Source: Proteiniphilum sp.
GTDB lineage: Bacteria > Bacteroidota > Bacteroidia > Bacteroidales > Dysgonomonadaceae
Direction: 5' to 3'
Length of the DNA: 64,000 bases
Assembly: GCA_018433945.1 (NCBI GenBank)
Contig: JAHDQF010000022.1
Location: 1 to 64,000, forward strand
Shown in pieces: positions 1-8,521 of the stretch. The translations under genes and the position numbers were made by a program. Under the pieces are notes generated by a model. It saw only the letters and a list, made by a program, of their open reading frames with translations. It had not been told where the DNA came from and ran no database searches. The first letter of the stretch is position 1; each line of letters starts with the position of its first letter.

Positions 1-1
1 A

Positions 2-208
2 TTATGGGTGCAGAAAGAGCTGGAAATCATGGGCTCCAGAAATGCCAATCCGTCTGATTTTGATGCGGTGATTAAATACTTCAAGAACAGTGATCTCGAT
101 GAAAATATACTGATTTCGAAAGTGGTCTCTCCGCTTGAAGCTCCTGATGCGATGAGAGAATGGTCGAATAACCCGGGAAGAATTCTCAAAATTTTGGTGA
201 AGTTTTAA
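2..208 (+). CDS. Zinc-type alcohol dehydrogenase, C-terminal fragment (5' end outside window)
   Basis: The reading frame is open from the window edge to a TAA at 206-208. About 68 C-terminal residues are visible. They include the stretch LEIMGSRNANPSDFDAVIKY, which matches the end of the Rossmann domain and the C-terminal return of medium-chain zinc dehydrogenases of the sorbitol/threonine dehydrogenase type. These enzymes oxidise polyols or sugar alcohols with NAD(P). The zinc ligands and cofactor-binding motif lie outside the window, so the substrate cannot be judged. The next gene starts about 300 nt downstream behind its own promoter-like sequence. The gene may still belong to the sugar-oxidation cluster that follows. 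Confidence 0.7.
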   Translation, partial: LWVQKELEIMGSRNANPSDFDAVIKYFKNSDLDENILISKVVSPLEAPDAMREWSNNPGRILKILVKF

Positions 209-510
209 ATGGATCAGACATGAAAAAGAAGTCTGCTGTGGTTGAACGTAAATACCTGATTCTTTTTATTTCCGGACGTTGCGGTAAAAGACCGCCGGCT
301 TTAGCCGAAGTATAACCCAACTACTTCACTGGGGGGGTGTTAAGTATTATTACCAGCTTGTTTGCGCATTAAGGAATATAAATATAATTGAAAGATGCCA
401 CAACTTTCTTTCTATTTGAAGATTTTTTAATTGATAAAGTATTATATTTGCAACAACTGAGAATAACTAAAGCTTTCATAAAACAACCTTGTTAAATTTG
501 ACAAATCGCT
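209..510. other. Intergenic region between dehydrogenase end and DUF1080 gene
   Basis: About 300 nt. It holds a 31-codon open frame (220-315, starting MKKKSAVVERKY) with no recognisable family and no convincing ribosome binding site, a run of seven G at 330-336, and the promoter-like element at 415-450. Nothing else is supported. Confidence 0.4.
415..450 (+). promoter_or_regulatory. Bacteroidota-type promoter of the DUF1080 gene
   Basis: A perfect -7 box TATATTTG lies at 443-450 and a TTTG at 415-418 could serve as the -33 element. The spacing of 24 nt is longer than the usual 19-21. Predicted transcription would start near 457, leaving a leader of about 55 nt. Confidence 0.5.
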
Positions 511-1245
511 ATGAAAATGAAACGATTTCTATTACCTGTAATGGCTTTATTCCTGACAACAGGTATCTCGGCGCAGATGGTACCCGAAGAAACCGAATGG
601 TACAGTCCCAAACCTCCAAAAGTGACGCCGGGTAATCAACCGGGTATGCCACCATCAGATGCGGTCATCCTTTTTGACGGAAAAGACCTTTCGCAGTGGA
701 AAAGCGAGGACGACAGCGCTCCCAGGTGGGAAATACGTGAGGGCGCCATGGTCGTAAAACCGGGCACGGGAAGCGTCAAGACCAAACAACATTTCGGTGA
801 TGTCCAGCTGCATATCGAATTCAAATCGCCCGACCCCAAAAACCATTCCGGTCAGAACCGTGGTAACAGCGGTATCTTCCTGCAGTCGAGATATGAAGTA
901 CAAGTGCTCGACGCCGACAACAACGAAACCTATGTCAACGGAATGGTAGGTAGCATCTACAAACAGCAGGCTCCCCTCGCCAATGCCTACACCAAAAACG
1001 GCGAGTGGCAGGTTTACGACATCTACTGGAAGGCACCCCGCTTTGGCACCGGCGGCAAACTGGAATCGCCTGCCATGATTACAGTGGTCCTTAATGGTAT
1101 TCTGGTGCAGAACAACTACATCCTGAAAGGAACCACGCCCTATATCGGATATCCGGCTTATGAAGCGCATGGCCGACTCCCGCTCATGCTGCAGGATCAC
1201 GGGACGGAAGTGGCTTTCAGAAACATCTGGATCAGAGATTTGTGA
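511..1245 (+). CDS. Secreted DUF1080 (3-keto-disaccharide hydrolase) domain protein
   Basis: A 244-residue protein with a Sec signal peptide (residues 1-21, ending GISA/Q), so it is periplasmic or surface-directed. The DUF1080 fold opens at about residue 52 with ILFDGKDLSQW and continues through the family core GNSGIFLQSRYEVQVLD (about 128-144). Members of this family cleave or process 3-keto glycosides made by Gfo/Idh/MocA oxidoreductases, several of which are encoded just downstream. The protein ends at IRDL. The +1 frame stays open beyond the stop for about 25 codons and looks protein-like (EYHNGYKFPGTK), hinting at a former longer C-terminus. Substrate unknown. Confidence 0.85.
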   Translation: MKMKRFLLPVMALFLTTGISAQMVPEETEWYSPKPPKVTPGNQPGMPPSDAVILFDGKDLSQWKSEDDSAPRWEIREGAMVVKPGTGSVKTKQHFGDVQLHIEFKSPDPKNHSGQNRGNSGIFLQSRYEVQVLDADNNETYVNGMVGSIYKQQAPLANAYTKNGEWQVYDIYWKAPRFGTGGKLESPAMITVVLNGILVQNNYILKGTTPYIGYPAYEAHGRLPLMLQDHGTEVAFRNIWIRDL

Positions 1246-1376
1246 AGATCCGCGAATGATGAACGAGGCGAACCGTTTGCTGAAGCCTGAATACCATAAC
1301 GGATACAAATTTCCGGGAACCAAATAAGAGTCAACTTGTGCATCACCTGTATTCCAACAAAAAAAATCCTGATCCG

Positions 1377-2282
1377 ATGAATCGAAGCACATTTATCAAA
1401 AACACTACCCTTATTACCCTTCTATTTATGCTGATTACTTTGCCAGCAAACGGGCAGGAAAATGATATTGTCGCTGAGGGTGCCGTTCCGCAGAAAGCCG
1501 GAACGGGATATGCATTTACCGAAGGCCCGGCAGTTGCCAACGATGGGAGCATCTACTTCACCGACCAGCCCAACGACCGGATCTACCGGTGGGTGGAGAA
1601 TGAAGGCATCACCCTCTGGCTGGAGGGAACGGAGCGTGCCAACGGTATGTACTTCAACCACGACGATAAGCTGGTTGCCTGTGCCGATGAGCAGAACAGA
1701 ATCATCCTCTTTGAGAGTCGGCAGGAGCGAAAGGTGCTCCTGGAGGGTTTCGAAGGGAAACACCTGAACGGCCCCAATGACCTCTGGATCGCGCCCAACG
1801 GTGACATCTACTTCACCGATCCTTACTACCACCGCAATTATTGGCCGGCAGGACATAGCGAGGTTCAGGAAGCAAGGGGTGTCTATCGTCTTACACCCAA
1901 CGGAGAAGTCGCCAGGGTGATCGACGACTACAAGCAGCCAAATGGCATCATCGGCACCCCGGACGGCCAGAGGCTTTACGTGGCAGATATCGAAGACCAA
2001 AAAATATGGCGGTATATGATCCAGCTCGACGGTTCCCTGGCAGACAAAACCTTCTTTGCCCCGCACGGTTCGGACGGAATGACCATCGACAACCGGGGTA
2101 ACATCTACCTGACCATGGGCAGGGTATGGGTCTACTCACCCGAAGGAGAGCTGATCCGGAAGATCGAAATTCCCGAGAGTCCCTCCAACCTCTGCTTTGG
2201 AGGCAAGCACCGCGATATCCTCTTTATCACCGCCCGCACCTCGGTCTATACGCTTAAGATGAATGTCAGGGGGGTGCAATGA
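1377..2282 (+). CDS. Secreted SMP-30/gluconolactonase-like beta-propeller protein
   Basis: 301 residues from the ATG at 1377. That start puts a clean Sec signal peptide (MNRSTFIKNTTLITLLFMLI...NGQ) at the N-terminus; an upstream GTG at 1338 would spoil it. The body is a six-bladed SMP-30/gluconolactonase/LRE-type propeller, with the typical FTEGPAVANDGSIYFTD, LNGPNDLWIAPNGDIYFTDP and QPNGIIGTPDG segments that carry the divalent metal ligands (Glu, Asn, Asp). Family members hydrolyse sugar lactones. A secreted lactonase fits the periplasmic sugar oxidation implied by its neighbours. It lies about 130 nt after the DUF1080 gene and 66 nt before the isomerase gene. Confidence 0.85.
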   Translation: MNRSTFIKNTTLITLLFMLITLPANGQENDIVAEGAVPQKAGTGYAFTEGPAVANDGSIYFTDQPNDRIYRWVENEGITLWLEGTERANGMYFNHDDKLVACADEQNRIILFESRQERKVLLEGFEGKHLNGPNDLWIAPNGDIYFTDPYYHRNYWPAGHSEVQEARGVYRLTPNGEVARVIDDYKQPNGIIGTPDGQRLYVADIEDQKIWRYMIQLDGSLADKTFFAPHGSDGMTIDNRGNIYLTMGRVWVYSPEGELIRKIEIPESPSNLCFGGKHRDILFITARTSVYTLKMNVRGVQ

Positions 2283-2348
2283 AAACTGATAATCTGCACG
2301 AATAAAAAATAATTCATTTACGGATTTCACGTATTAAAAAAAATACTT

Positions 2349-3338
2349 ATGGCACGATTGGTTACACTTTATTCCCTGCAATGGGGCGATTTATCACTGG
2401 AAGAGGTATGCATTAAGGCAAAAGCATTTGGCTACGACGGACTTGAGTTAGGATTACCTGCCCACCTGGATGTCCGGCAGACGGATCCTGCTTATTACAA
2501 GGGCATCAAAGACCTTTTGGAGAAATACGGCATGCAACTGCGAACCATTTCCTCCCATTTGGTAGGGCAGGCCGTATGCGATAAAATTGACGAACGCCAT
2601 AAAAGTATTCTTCCCGGTTATATCTGGGGAGACGGTGATCCGGAAGGAGTCCGCCGTCGTGCCTCTGAAGAATTAATCCTGACAGCCCGGGCGGCCCGGA
2701 GGCTGGGGGTAGACACCGTCGTCGGATTCAGCGGAAGCCCGATATGGCATTTGTTGTATGCTTTTCCTCCTGTTCCGCAATCTACTATCGATGAAGGATA
2801 CCGGGATTTCGCCCGCCGTTTTACACCCATTCTGGACGAATTTGAAAAATTAGGCGTTCGTTTTGCACTGGAAGTACATCCCACCGAAATTGCGTTCGAC
2901 ACCTTTTCTGCCCGCAGGGCGTTGGAAGCAGTGGACCATCATCCCGCTTTCGGGTTTAACTACGATCCGAGTCATTTGGGATATCAGGGTGTGGATTATG
3001 TAGATTTCATCTATCAGTTTTCTGACCGGATTTTTCACGTTCACATGAAAGATGTTTATTGGAGTGACACGCCCAAACAAGTGGGAGTGTTCGGAGGACA
3101 CGTACCCTTTGGCGATCCCCGCCGTTTTTGGAACTTCCGCAGCGTGGGGCGCGGGAAAATAAATTTCGAAGAGATCATACGTGCCCTCAATGCGATCGGT
3201 TATCAGGGTCCGCTCTCGATAGAGTGGGAGGACAGTGCCATGGACCGCGAACACGGCGCCCGTGAGTCGTGTGAATTCACCAAACGGCTGGACTTTCAGG
3301 CATCGGGACACGCGTTTGATGCTTTTTTTGCCAAATAA
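2349..3338 (+). CDS. Sugar phosphate isomerase/epimerase-type TIM barrel (AP endonuclease 2 family)
   Basis: 329 residues, no signal peptide, so cytoplasmic. The xylose isomerase-like TIM barrel (AP_endonuc_2) is recognised from [15 protein letters not shown] (about 28-42), the metal-ligand strands [13 protein letters not shown] (around 175-187) and [12 protein letters not shown], then HVHMKDV and the late [12 protein letters not shown]. The Glu/Asp/His/Glu metal set of the family is present. Such proteins act as isomerases, epimerases or dehydratases on sugars or inositols and often sit beside Gfo/Idh/MocA oxidoreductases and DUF1080 proteins, as here. Only 19 nt separate its stop from the next start, which supports one transcript. 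Confidence 0.85.
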   Translation: MARLVTLYSLQWGDLSLEEVCIKAKAFGYDGLELGLPAHLDVRQTDPAYYKGIKDLLEKYGMQLRTISSHLVGQAVCDKIDERHKSILPGYIWGDGDPEGVRRRASEELILTARAARRLGVDTVVGFSGSPIWHLLYAFPPVPQSTIDEGYRDFARRFTPILDEFEKLGVRFALEVHPTEIAFDTFSARRALEAVDHHPAFGFNYDPSHLGYQGVDYVDFIYQFSDRIFHVHMKDVYWSDTPKQVGVFGGHVPFGDPRRFWNFRSVGRGKINFEEIIRALNAIGYQGPLSIEWEDSAMDREHGARESCEFTKRLDFQASGHAFDAFFAK

Positions 3339-3357
3339 TCAACAAAAATTCAATGGA

Positions 3358-4527
3358 ATGGAAAACAGACGATTAAAAATGGGAATGGTCGGTGGTGGTA
3401 TTACCGGCTTCATCGGAGCCATTCACCTTCGCGCCGCCTTGATGGAGAACAGGGTAGAATTGGTCTGCGGATGTTTCAGCTCAAAGCCGGAGGTGTCGAA
3501 AGAATCGGGACGCACTTATTTGCTGCCGGATAACCGCATTTACAGTACCTATCAGGAGATGTTTGAGAAAGAGATGAGCCTGCCTGAAAACGAGAGGATG
3601 GATTTTGTGACGATTGTGACGCCCAACAAATACCATTTTGAACCGGCCATGATGGCATTGGAGAGGGGTTTTCACGTGGTGCTGGATAAACCCATGACAT
3701 TTTCTCTGGAAGAAGCCAAAGCCCTTCAGAAAAAAGTGGAAGAAACGGGGTTGGTACTGGCATTAACCCATGTTTACTCCGGATATCCGGCGGTAAAGGA
3801 GATGAAAGCCAGAATTGCCGCCGGAGAGTTGGGCAAGTTGCGCCGCATATACGTGGAATACCCGCAGGGCTGGCTGGCAGAACGCATCGAACTTCAGGAA
3901 GGGAACAATGCGGGATGGCGTACCAACCCGCAATTATCGGGGAAAGCCGGCTGTATGGGCGATATAGGAACGCACGCCTGGCATTTGTGCGAATACGTAA
4001 CCGGATTAAAAGTCGTGGAACTTTGCGCCGAACTGAATACTTTCGTCCCCGGGCGTCCGATTGACGACGACGGAGTTGCCATGATGCGGATGGAAGAGGG
4101 CGTGAAAGCCCTGCTTTCCGCCAGTCAGGTTGCCGTAGGTGAAGCCAACAACATAAACATCCGCGTTTATGGGGAAAAGGGAGGAATGCAATGGGTACAG
4201 GAGTATCCCAATCAGCTTTTCCTGAAAAAAGGAAACAACCCCGAAGAAGTGATGCATATGGGCAGGAACCATCCTTATCTGGGTAAAAATGCCCGGTGGA
4301 ACACACGAACCCCGGGAGGCCATCCCGAAGGCTTTATCGAAGCTTTTGCCAATATCTACCGCAATTTCACGCTCACCGTGATGGCCAAAATGAAGGAAGA
4401 AGAACCCACTGCCGAAATGCTTGATTTTCCGGATGTGTACGACGGGGTACGGGGGATGCAATTTATTGAAACGGTCGTAAAATCGGGTTGGAGCGACGGT
4501 CCGAAATGGGTAAAGTGGGTTGAGTAG
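3358..4527 (+). CDS. Cytoplasmic Gfo/Idh/MocA family oxidoreductase
   Basis: 389 residues from the ATG at 3358 (MENRRLKMG). The open frame extends upstream into the preceding gene, but this start gives a normal N-terminus just before the Rossmann motif GMVGGGITGFIG. The N-terminal dinucleotide domain carries the family lysine in LDKP (usually EKP), and the C-terminal alpha/beta domain carries GDIGTHAWHLCEYV, the usual DxGxH catalytic signature. It has no export signal, unlike the two related oxidoreductases downstream. Expected role: NAD(P)-dependent oxidation or reduction of a sugar or inositol hydroxyl. It is one of three Gfo/Idh/MocA genes in a row. Confidence 0.85.
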   Translation: MENRRLKMGMVGGGITGFIGAIHLRAALMENRVELVCGCFSSKPEVSKESGRTYLLPDNRIYSTYQEMFEKEMSLPENERMDFVTIVTPNKYHFEPAMMALERGFHVVLDKPMTFSLEEAKALQKKVEETGLVLALTHVYSGYPAVKEMKARIAAGELGKLRRIYVEYPQGWLAERIELQEGNNAGWRTNPQLSGKAGCMGDIGTHAWHLCEYVTGLKVVELCAELNTFVPGRPIDDDGVAMMRMEEGVKALLSASQVAVGEANNINIRVYGEKGGMQWVQEYPNQLFLKKGNNPEEVMHMGRNHPYLGKNARWNTRTPGGHPEGFIEAFANIYRNFTLTVMAKMKEEEPTAEMLDFPDVYDGVRGMQFIETVVKSGWSDGPKWVKWVE

Positions 4528-4553
4528 AAATATTTTATAAATATGATCATAAC

Positions 4554-5906
4554 ATGAAAAGAAGAAAATTTTTAGAAAATTCAGCGCTGGTTGGCGCTAT
4601 GGCGGTAGTACCCCCTCTTACATCATCCTGCTCAGGAGGTGATAAAAAAACACCTGTAAAAAAGATTTCCGGTGAAGAACTGGGTATGTTTTCGTTTGTA
4701 GATGTTGCTCCTGATGGGATACCGATCAAGGCAGCTCTCATAGGTTGTGGTGATCGGGGTACCGGCGCCGCCTCCCAGCTTTTGGAATCTGGGCCGAATG
4801 TGTCGGTTATTGCGCTGGCGGACGTTTTTACAGACAGGATGGAGACATGCAGGAAAATACTTTCAGAAAAATTTAATAACAATATTGCTGATGCCAACTG
4901 TTTTTTGGGTTTTGATGCCTATAAGAAAATCATGGAGATGCCTGGGATAAATTTGGTTTTGTTATGTACGCCGACTCATTTTCGTCCCGAGCATTTTAAA
5001 GCAGCGGTTGAAGCTGGGAAACATGTTTTTATGGAAAAACCAGCCGCCGTGGACCCTGTTGGAATAAGGACAGTCATTGCCGCTGCAAAAATGGCGACTT
5101 CAAAAGGGTTGACGGTTGTTACGGGAAATCAGCGGAGACATCGTCGTGATTATTGGGATGCGTATGTACAAGTACAAAACGGAATAATTGGAGATATTGT
5201 ATCCGCCACTTCTCACTGGGACCAAGGGGCCTGGTGGAATAAACGGCGTCGTCCGGAGTGGAGTGACATGGAATATTGCATTCGTAATTGGTTTAATATC
5301 AAGTGGCTGAGTGGCGACCATATTTTGGATCAGGGTGTCCATAACATTGATATTGTAACCTGGTTTATGGGTGATTTACCGTTGAGAGCTGTCGGTTTTG
5401 GTGGACGTGCACGCAGATTGACCGGTGACATCTATGATTTTTTCAGTGTGGATTATTACTATCAAAATGGGAAACGTATGTTGCATACCGCACGGCAAAT
5501 TGATGGATGCGACGTGAATATATCGGAGCAGGTTTTGGGTACGAAGGGTATCGCACAACTCAACGATCGCGGAGAAATAAAAATACTTGACTGGAACGGA
5601 GAGTTATTATGGGAGTATGATTATAAAAATAAGCCCGTTAAAAATCCATACAATCAGGAACATATACATTTGGTGGAATCCATTCGATTAAACAAGAAAA
5701 TAAACCAGGCAGAAGACCTTGCCTATTCCACGATGGTTGCAATTTCAGGAAGGGAAGCTGCGTATACCGGGAAAGCGATTTCCTGGGATGAAATTTTGGC
5801 TTCTCCCTTGAGATATGGACCGGAGCATTATGAAATGGGCCCGTTACCGGATTATCGTGAGGGAGTAGTTCCCCTTCCTGGTAAAGATCCTGCAGCACCC
5901 ATGTAA
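4554..5906 (+). CDS. Exported Gfo/Idh/MocA oxidoreductase with Tat-lipoprotein-type signal
   Basis: 450 residues. The N-terminus MKRRKFLENSALVGA has the twin-arginine pattern RRxFL, followed by a hydrophobic stretch and a lipobox-like LTSSC near residue 26. The protein is therefore probably exported folded, with its cofactor, and anchored as a lipoprotein. The Rossmann motif is ALIGCGDRGTG, the catalytic lysine motif MEKP is intact, and DQGVHNIDIVTWFMG gives the distal His/Asp signature. Export with bound NAD(P) is known for glucose-fructose oxidoreductase of the same superfamily. Substrate is probably a glycoside or sugar in the periplasm; this is inference from context. Confidence 0.85.
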   Translation: MKRRKFLENSALVGAMAVVPPLTSSCSGGDKKTPVKKISGEELGMFSFVDVAPDGIPIKAALIGCGDRGTGAASQLLESGPNVSVIALADVFTDRMETCRKILSEKFNNNIADANCFLGFDAYKKIMEMPGINLVLLCTPTHFRPEHFKAAVEAGKHVFMEKPAAVDPVGIRTVIAAAKMATSKGLTVVTGNQRRHRRDYWDAYVQVQNGIIGDIVSATSHWDQGAWWNKRRRPEWSDMEYCIRNWFNIKWLSGDHILDQGVHNIDIVTWFMGDLPLRAVGFGGRARRLTGDIYDFFSVDYYYQNGKRMLHTARQIDGCDVNISEQVLGTKGIAQLNDRGEIKILDWNGELLWEYDYKNKPVKNPYNQEHIHLVESIRLNKKINQAEDLAYSTMVAISGREAAYTGKAISWDEILASPLRYGPEHYEMGPLPDYREGVVPLPGKDPAAPM

Positions 5907-5957
5907 ATAAATTCAATAAACCATTTAAAACATTATCATTCATAAATTCATACTTCT

Positions 5958-7313
5958 ATGGAAAAAAAATCTAAAAAAGTTACGCGTAGAGAGTTCCTGG
6001 GCATGTCAGCATTGGGATTGACAGGCTTGACCATTTTGCCCAGCTGGACGATAAATGGAATAAGAATAGCACCGAGTGATCGAATCACATTGGGATTTAT
6101 TGGGCTCGGGAGACAGGGAATTTCAGATTTTCATGCATTCTCTCGATGCCCCGGTGTGCAAGTTTTGGCCGGGAGTGATGTCGACTCTATGAAACGTGAT
6201 CGGTTCAAAAATGTGGTCACCGGATGGCAGGGAAAAAGCGGTCTTCAAACAAAATGTGAGACGTATGAATTCTATGAAGATATGCTGGAAAGAGAAGATA
6301 TTGATGCTATTTCAATTGCAACTCCGGATCACTGGCATGCCCTGACAGCTATTCATTCGTGTCAGGCAGGGAAGGATGTCTATTGTCAAAAACCGTTGTC
6401 GTACACAATATCTGAAAGTCTATCCATGGTTCAGGCCGCCCGGAAGCATAAACGTGTATTCCAGGTGGGAAGTCAGCAACGCTCCAGTTCAGAGTTCCAA
6501 AAAGCTGTCTCATTGGTGAGGGAAGGTAAAATTGGGCATATTGAAAAAGTTTACGTTCGCATTGGGGAACCCCCCAAACCTTTTGATTTACCTGAAGTGC
6601 CAGTCCCCTCAAATTTGAATTTCAGGCAATGGCTGGGCCCGTTGAACGACCCTAAAGTACACTATCATCCTGCCATGTGCCCTCCGATCGCACCTCCCGA
6701 TTATCAGGAAAAGGGGGACTGGGCAACATGGCGTTATTATCGGGAAACAGGGAACGGTTTTACCGGAGACTGGGGGGCACATCATTTCGATATAGCACAA
6801 TGGGCTCTTGGACTGGATGGCTTGGGGCCGGTTGAGTATATTCCGGCAGGTTACAACGGAACAAAATATACCACGCTTAAATATGCGAATGGCATCGTGA
6901 TGACGGAGCAGCCGTTCCGTGAAGACAAACCGGATGATAAAGGCATACAATTTATAGGAACTGACGGGTGGATAAAGGTGGCTCGCGGATACATAGAGTG
7001 TTCAGACCCCTCGCTTCTGGAAAAAACGGAAAAAGAGATTAAAGCAGGAGCTTTTGAGGTAAGTGCTCCTCATATGCAGAATTTTCTGGATTCCATGCGT
7101 TCCCGTCAAAACCCGATTGCGCCAGTGGAAGCCGGTTGCAGCACAAATATCCTTTGTTGCCTGATTAATATTGCAACCGAATTGAAGAGGCCGGTAAAAT
7201 GGGATCCCGTAACGCATAGTTTTGGTGATGATAAGGAAGCGCAATCTCACAGATTGTATTGGTATGAATACAGAAACCCTTATAAACTTCCGTACTGGCA
7301 ATTGTGCAGGTAA
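5958..7313 (+). CDS. Tat-exported Gfo/Idh/MocA oxidoreductase
   Basis: 451 residues. The signal KKVTRREFLGMSALGLTGLT contains a textbook twin-arginine motif (TRREFL) and no lipobox. The Rossmann motif is LGFIGLGRQGISD. The usual EKP is CQKP here, as in many Bacteroidota members with this architecture, and DWGAHHFDIAQWALG provides the second catalytic signature. It lies 51 nt after the previous oxidoreductase and is followed by a repeat element and the ThuA gene. Likely a periplasmic sugar oxidoreductase working with the DUF1080 protein. The two exported paralogues may act on different positions or substrates; the sequence cannot settle this. Confidence 0.85.
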   Translation: MEKKSKKVTRREFLGMSALGLTGLTILPSWTINGIRIAPSDRITLGFIGLGRQGISDFHAFSRCPGVQVLAGSDVDSMKRDRFKNVVTGWQGKSGLQTKCETYEFYEDMLEREDIDAISIATPDHWHALTAIHSCQAGKDVYCQKPLSYTISESLSMVQAARKHKRVFQVGSQQRSSSEFQKAVSLVREGKIGHIEKVYVRIGEPPKPFDLPEVPVPSNLNFRQWLGPLNDPKVHYHPAMCPPIAPPDYQEKGDWATWRYYRETGNGFTGDWGAHHFDIAQWALGLDGLGPVEYIPAGYNGTKYTTLKYANGIVMTEQPFREDKPDDKGIQFIGTDGWIKVARGYIECSDPSLLEKTEKEIKAGAFEVSAPHMQNFLDSMRSRQNPIAPVEAGCSTNILCCLINIATELKRPVKWDPVTHSFGDDKEAQSHRLYWYEYRNPYKLPYWQLCR

Positions 7314-7324
7314 GGGTTATGCTA

Positions 7325-7427
7325 AAAATGAACAACTCCGGGGAAAGTCCCGAGGTATCAAATGGGCTTTATTATTTGTTTCCGACCCAAGGGTCGGGGT
7401 ATTAAACCACGTTAAGATTAAAATTGA
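7325..7427 (+). repeat. Double-hairpin interspersed repeat, copy A (upstream of thuA)
   Basis: Starts at aatgaacaac and ends at aagattaaaat. It holds a first stem (7336-7355) and the perfect 16-nt palindrome CCGACCCAAGGGTCGG at 7382-7397. Compared with copy B (8424-8511) the flanks gaggtatcaaat and ttaaaccac are shared, and copy A has an extra 16 nt (ggctttattattt...) also found in copy C. The first stem has changed on both sides between copies A and B (an A-T pair in B is a G-C pair in A), as expected for conserved pairing. It sits directly before the ThuA start. Confidence 0.75.
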
Positions 7428-7428
7428 A

Positions 7429-8226
7429 ATGATGAACATCAACAAAAGATTAATAATTAACTTTTTCCTCATAACCGTTGGACTTTTTATCTCTTCTTCG
7501 ATCCTGGCACAAAAAACATCAAACCCTTTAAAAGGGAAGAATGTACTGTTTGTCTATGGCGGCTGGGAAGGGCATGATCCGGTTTTAACCCGGGATATTT
7601 TTGTACCGTGGATGCGGTCGGAAGGAGCTGAAGTTGTCGTACGGGACAATTTGGATTGTTATACGGATTCAACTTTAATGAGCAAGACCGATCTGATTGT
7701 TCAGATATGGACCATGGGTAAAATCAGCAATGAGCAGGAGCGAGGTTTATTGAAAGCTGTAAAGCGTGGCGTGGGACTGGCAGGCTGGCACGGAGGACTT
7801 GGTGATGCATTTAGAAACAATGTGGAATATCAATTTATGGTGGGCGGTCAGTGGGTCGCTCACCCGGGCGGCGTTATCCCCTATACCGTACATATTGTTG
7901 ATCACAAAGATAGGGTTACAAACGGATTAAAGGATTTTCACATGCATTCAGAACAATATTACATGCATGTGGATCCGAACGTAAAAGTGCTGGCAACAAC
8001 CACTTTTAACGGTGATCATGCCTCATGGATAGACGGATGTGTTATCCCTGTTGTCTGGAAGAAAATGTATGGTAAAGGCCGGGTATTTTACTCTTCTCTT
8101 GGCCATGTTGCCAAAGATTTTGATGTCCCTGAAGCTTTGGAAATCATGAAACGAGGCATCAGATGGGCTGCAGTGAGTTTATATGAAGAACCGGAACCAT
8201 GGATCAATCCGGTGTATGCTGATTAA
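7429..8226 (+). CDS. Secreted ThuA-like domain protein
   Basis: 265 residues from the first ATG of an ATGATG pair at 7429, with a Sec signal peptide ending SSILA/Q. The ThuA fold (class I glutamine amidotransferase-like) is recognised from VLFVYGGWEGHDP, the DLIVQIWTMGKIS strand and the signature GLAGWHGGLGDAF, plus GKGRVFYSSLGH. ThuA proteins occur with trehalose/disaccharide utilisation and Gfo/Idh/MocA genes; their exact reaction is not settled. Its export agrees with a periplasmic site for this pathway. The palindromic repeat copy A occupies its entire upstream region, so it may be translated from the upstream operon transcript or controlled through that hairpin. Confidence 0.8.
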   Translation: MMNINKRLIINFFLITVGLFISSSILAQKTSNPLKGKNVLFVYGGWEGHDPVLTRDIFVPWMRSEGAEVVVRDNLDCYTDSTLMSKTDLIVQIWTMGKISNEQERGLLKAVKRGVGLAGWHGGLGDAFRNNVEYQFMVGGQWVAHPGGVIPYTVHIVDHKDRVTNGLKDFHMHSEQYYMHVDPNVKVLATTTFNGDHASWIDGCVIPVVWKKMYGKGRVFYSSLGHVAKDFDVPEALEIMKRGIRWAAVSLYEEPEPWINPVYAD

Positions 8227-8334
8227 AAAAAATCAGGTAAAAATATGAATTTTAATGATTTAGGTTGACTGATTCAAACCCTTATCCCTAAAGAAAGTTG
8301 ACCCGGTTTATAACTTATTCCTGATATTTGTTGA

Positions 8335-8428
8335 TTTTCAACAACCTTCCCCCAATGCGCTTGAAAGCGGGAAGGCATTGGCAAAGGAGATTCAATTATC
8401 CGGCATTAAAAAGATCATCTCTCAATGA
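8335..8428 (+). pseudogene. Possible C-terminal gene remnant upstream of xylB
   Basis: A frame ending at the TGA 8426-8428 reads NALESGKALAKEIQLSGIKK, followed by IISQ. This composition looks like a real protein end rather than noncoding sequence. It has no start and an in-frame stop lies near 8275. It cannot be assigned to a family. It runs straight into the repeat copy B. Confidence 0.3.
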
Positions 8429-8511
8429 ATAACTTCGAGGCAAGCCTCGAGGTATCAAATGTTTCCGACCCAAGGGTCGGGGAGTTAAACCACTTTAAGA
8501 TTAAAATAGGA
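8424..8511 (+). repeat. Double-hairpin interspersed repeat, copy B (upstream of xylB)
   Basis: Reads aatgaataac, then a 9-bp stem CTTCGAGGC-AA-GCCTCGAGG, then gaggtatcaaat, then CCGACCCAAGGGTCGG at 8465-8480, then ttaaaccactttaagattaaaat. It matches copy A nearly base for base outside the first stem and lacks the 16-nt insert. It ends 10 nt before the strong ribosome binding site of xylB. Confidence 0.75.
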
Positions 8512-8521
8512 GGTTCATCAT

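Noticed and set aside
220..315. 31-codon open frame MKKKSAVVERKY...
   Set aside because: No ribosome binding site, promoter or homology that I can recognise; kept only as a note in the intergenic entry.
655..1392. 245-codon open frame on the minus strand over the DUF1080 gene
   Set aside because: It runs antisense to a gene with clear family motifs and signal peptide, has no ribosome binding site and no recognisable domains.
3476..4306. 276-codon minus-strand open frame across the Gfo/Idh/MocA gene
   Set aside because: Composition rich in Cys, Pro, Arg and Ser as expected for a shadow frame; the sense gene has all family motifs.
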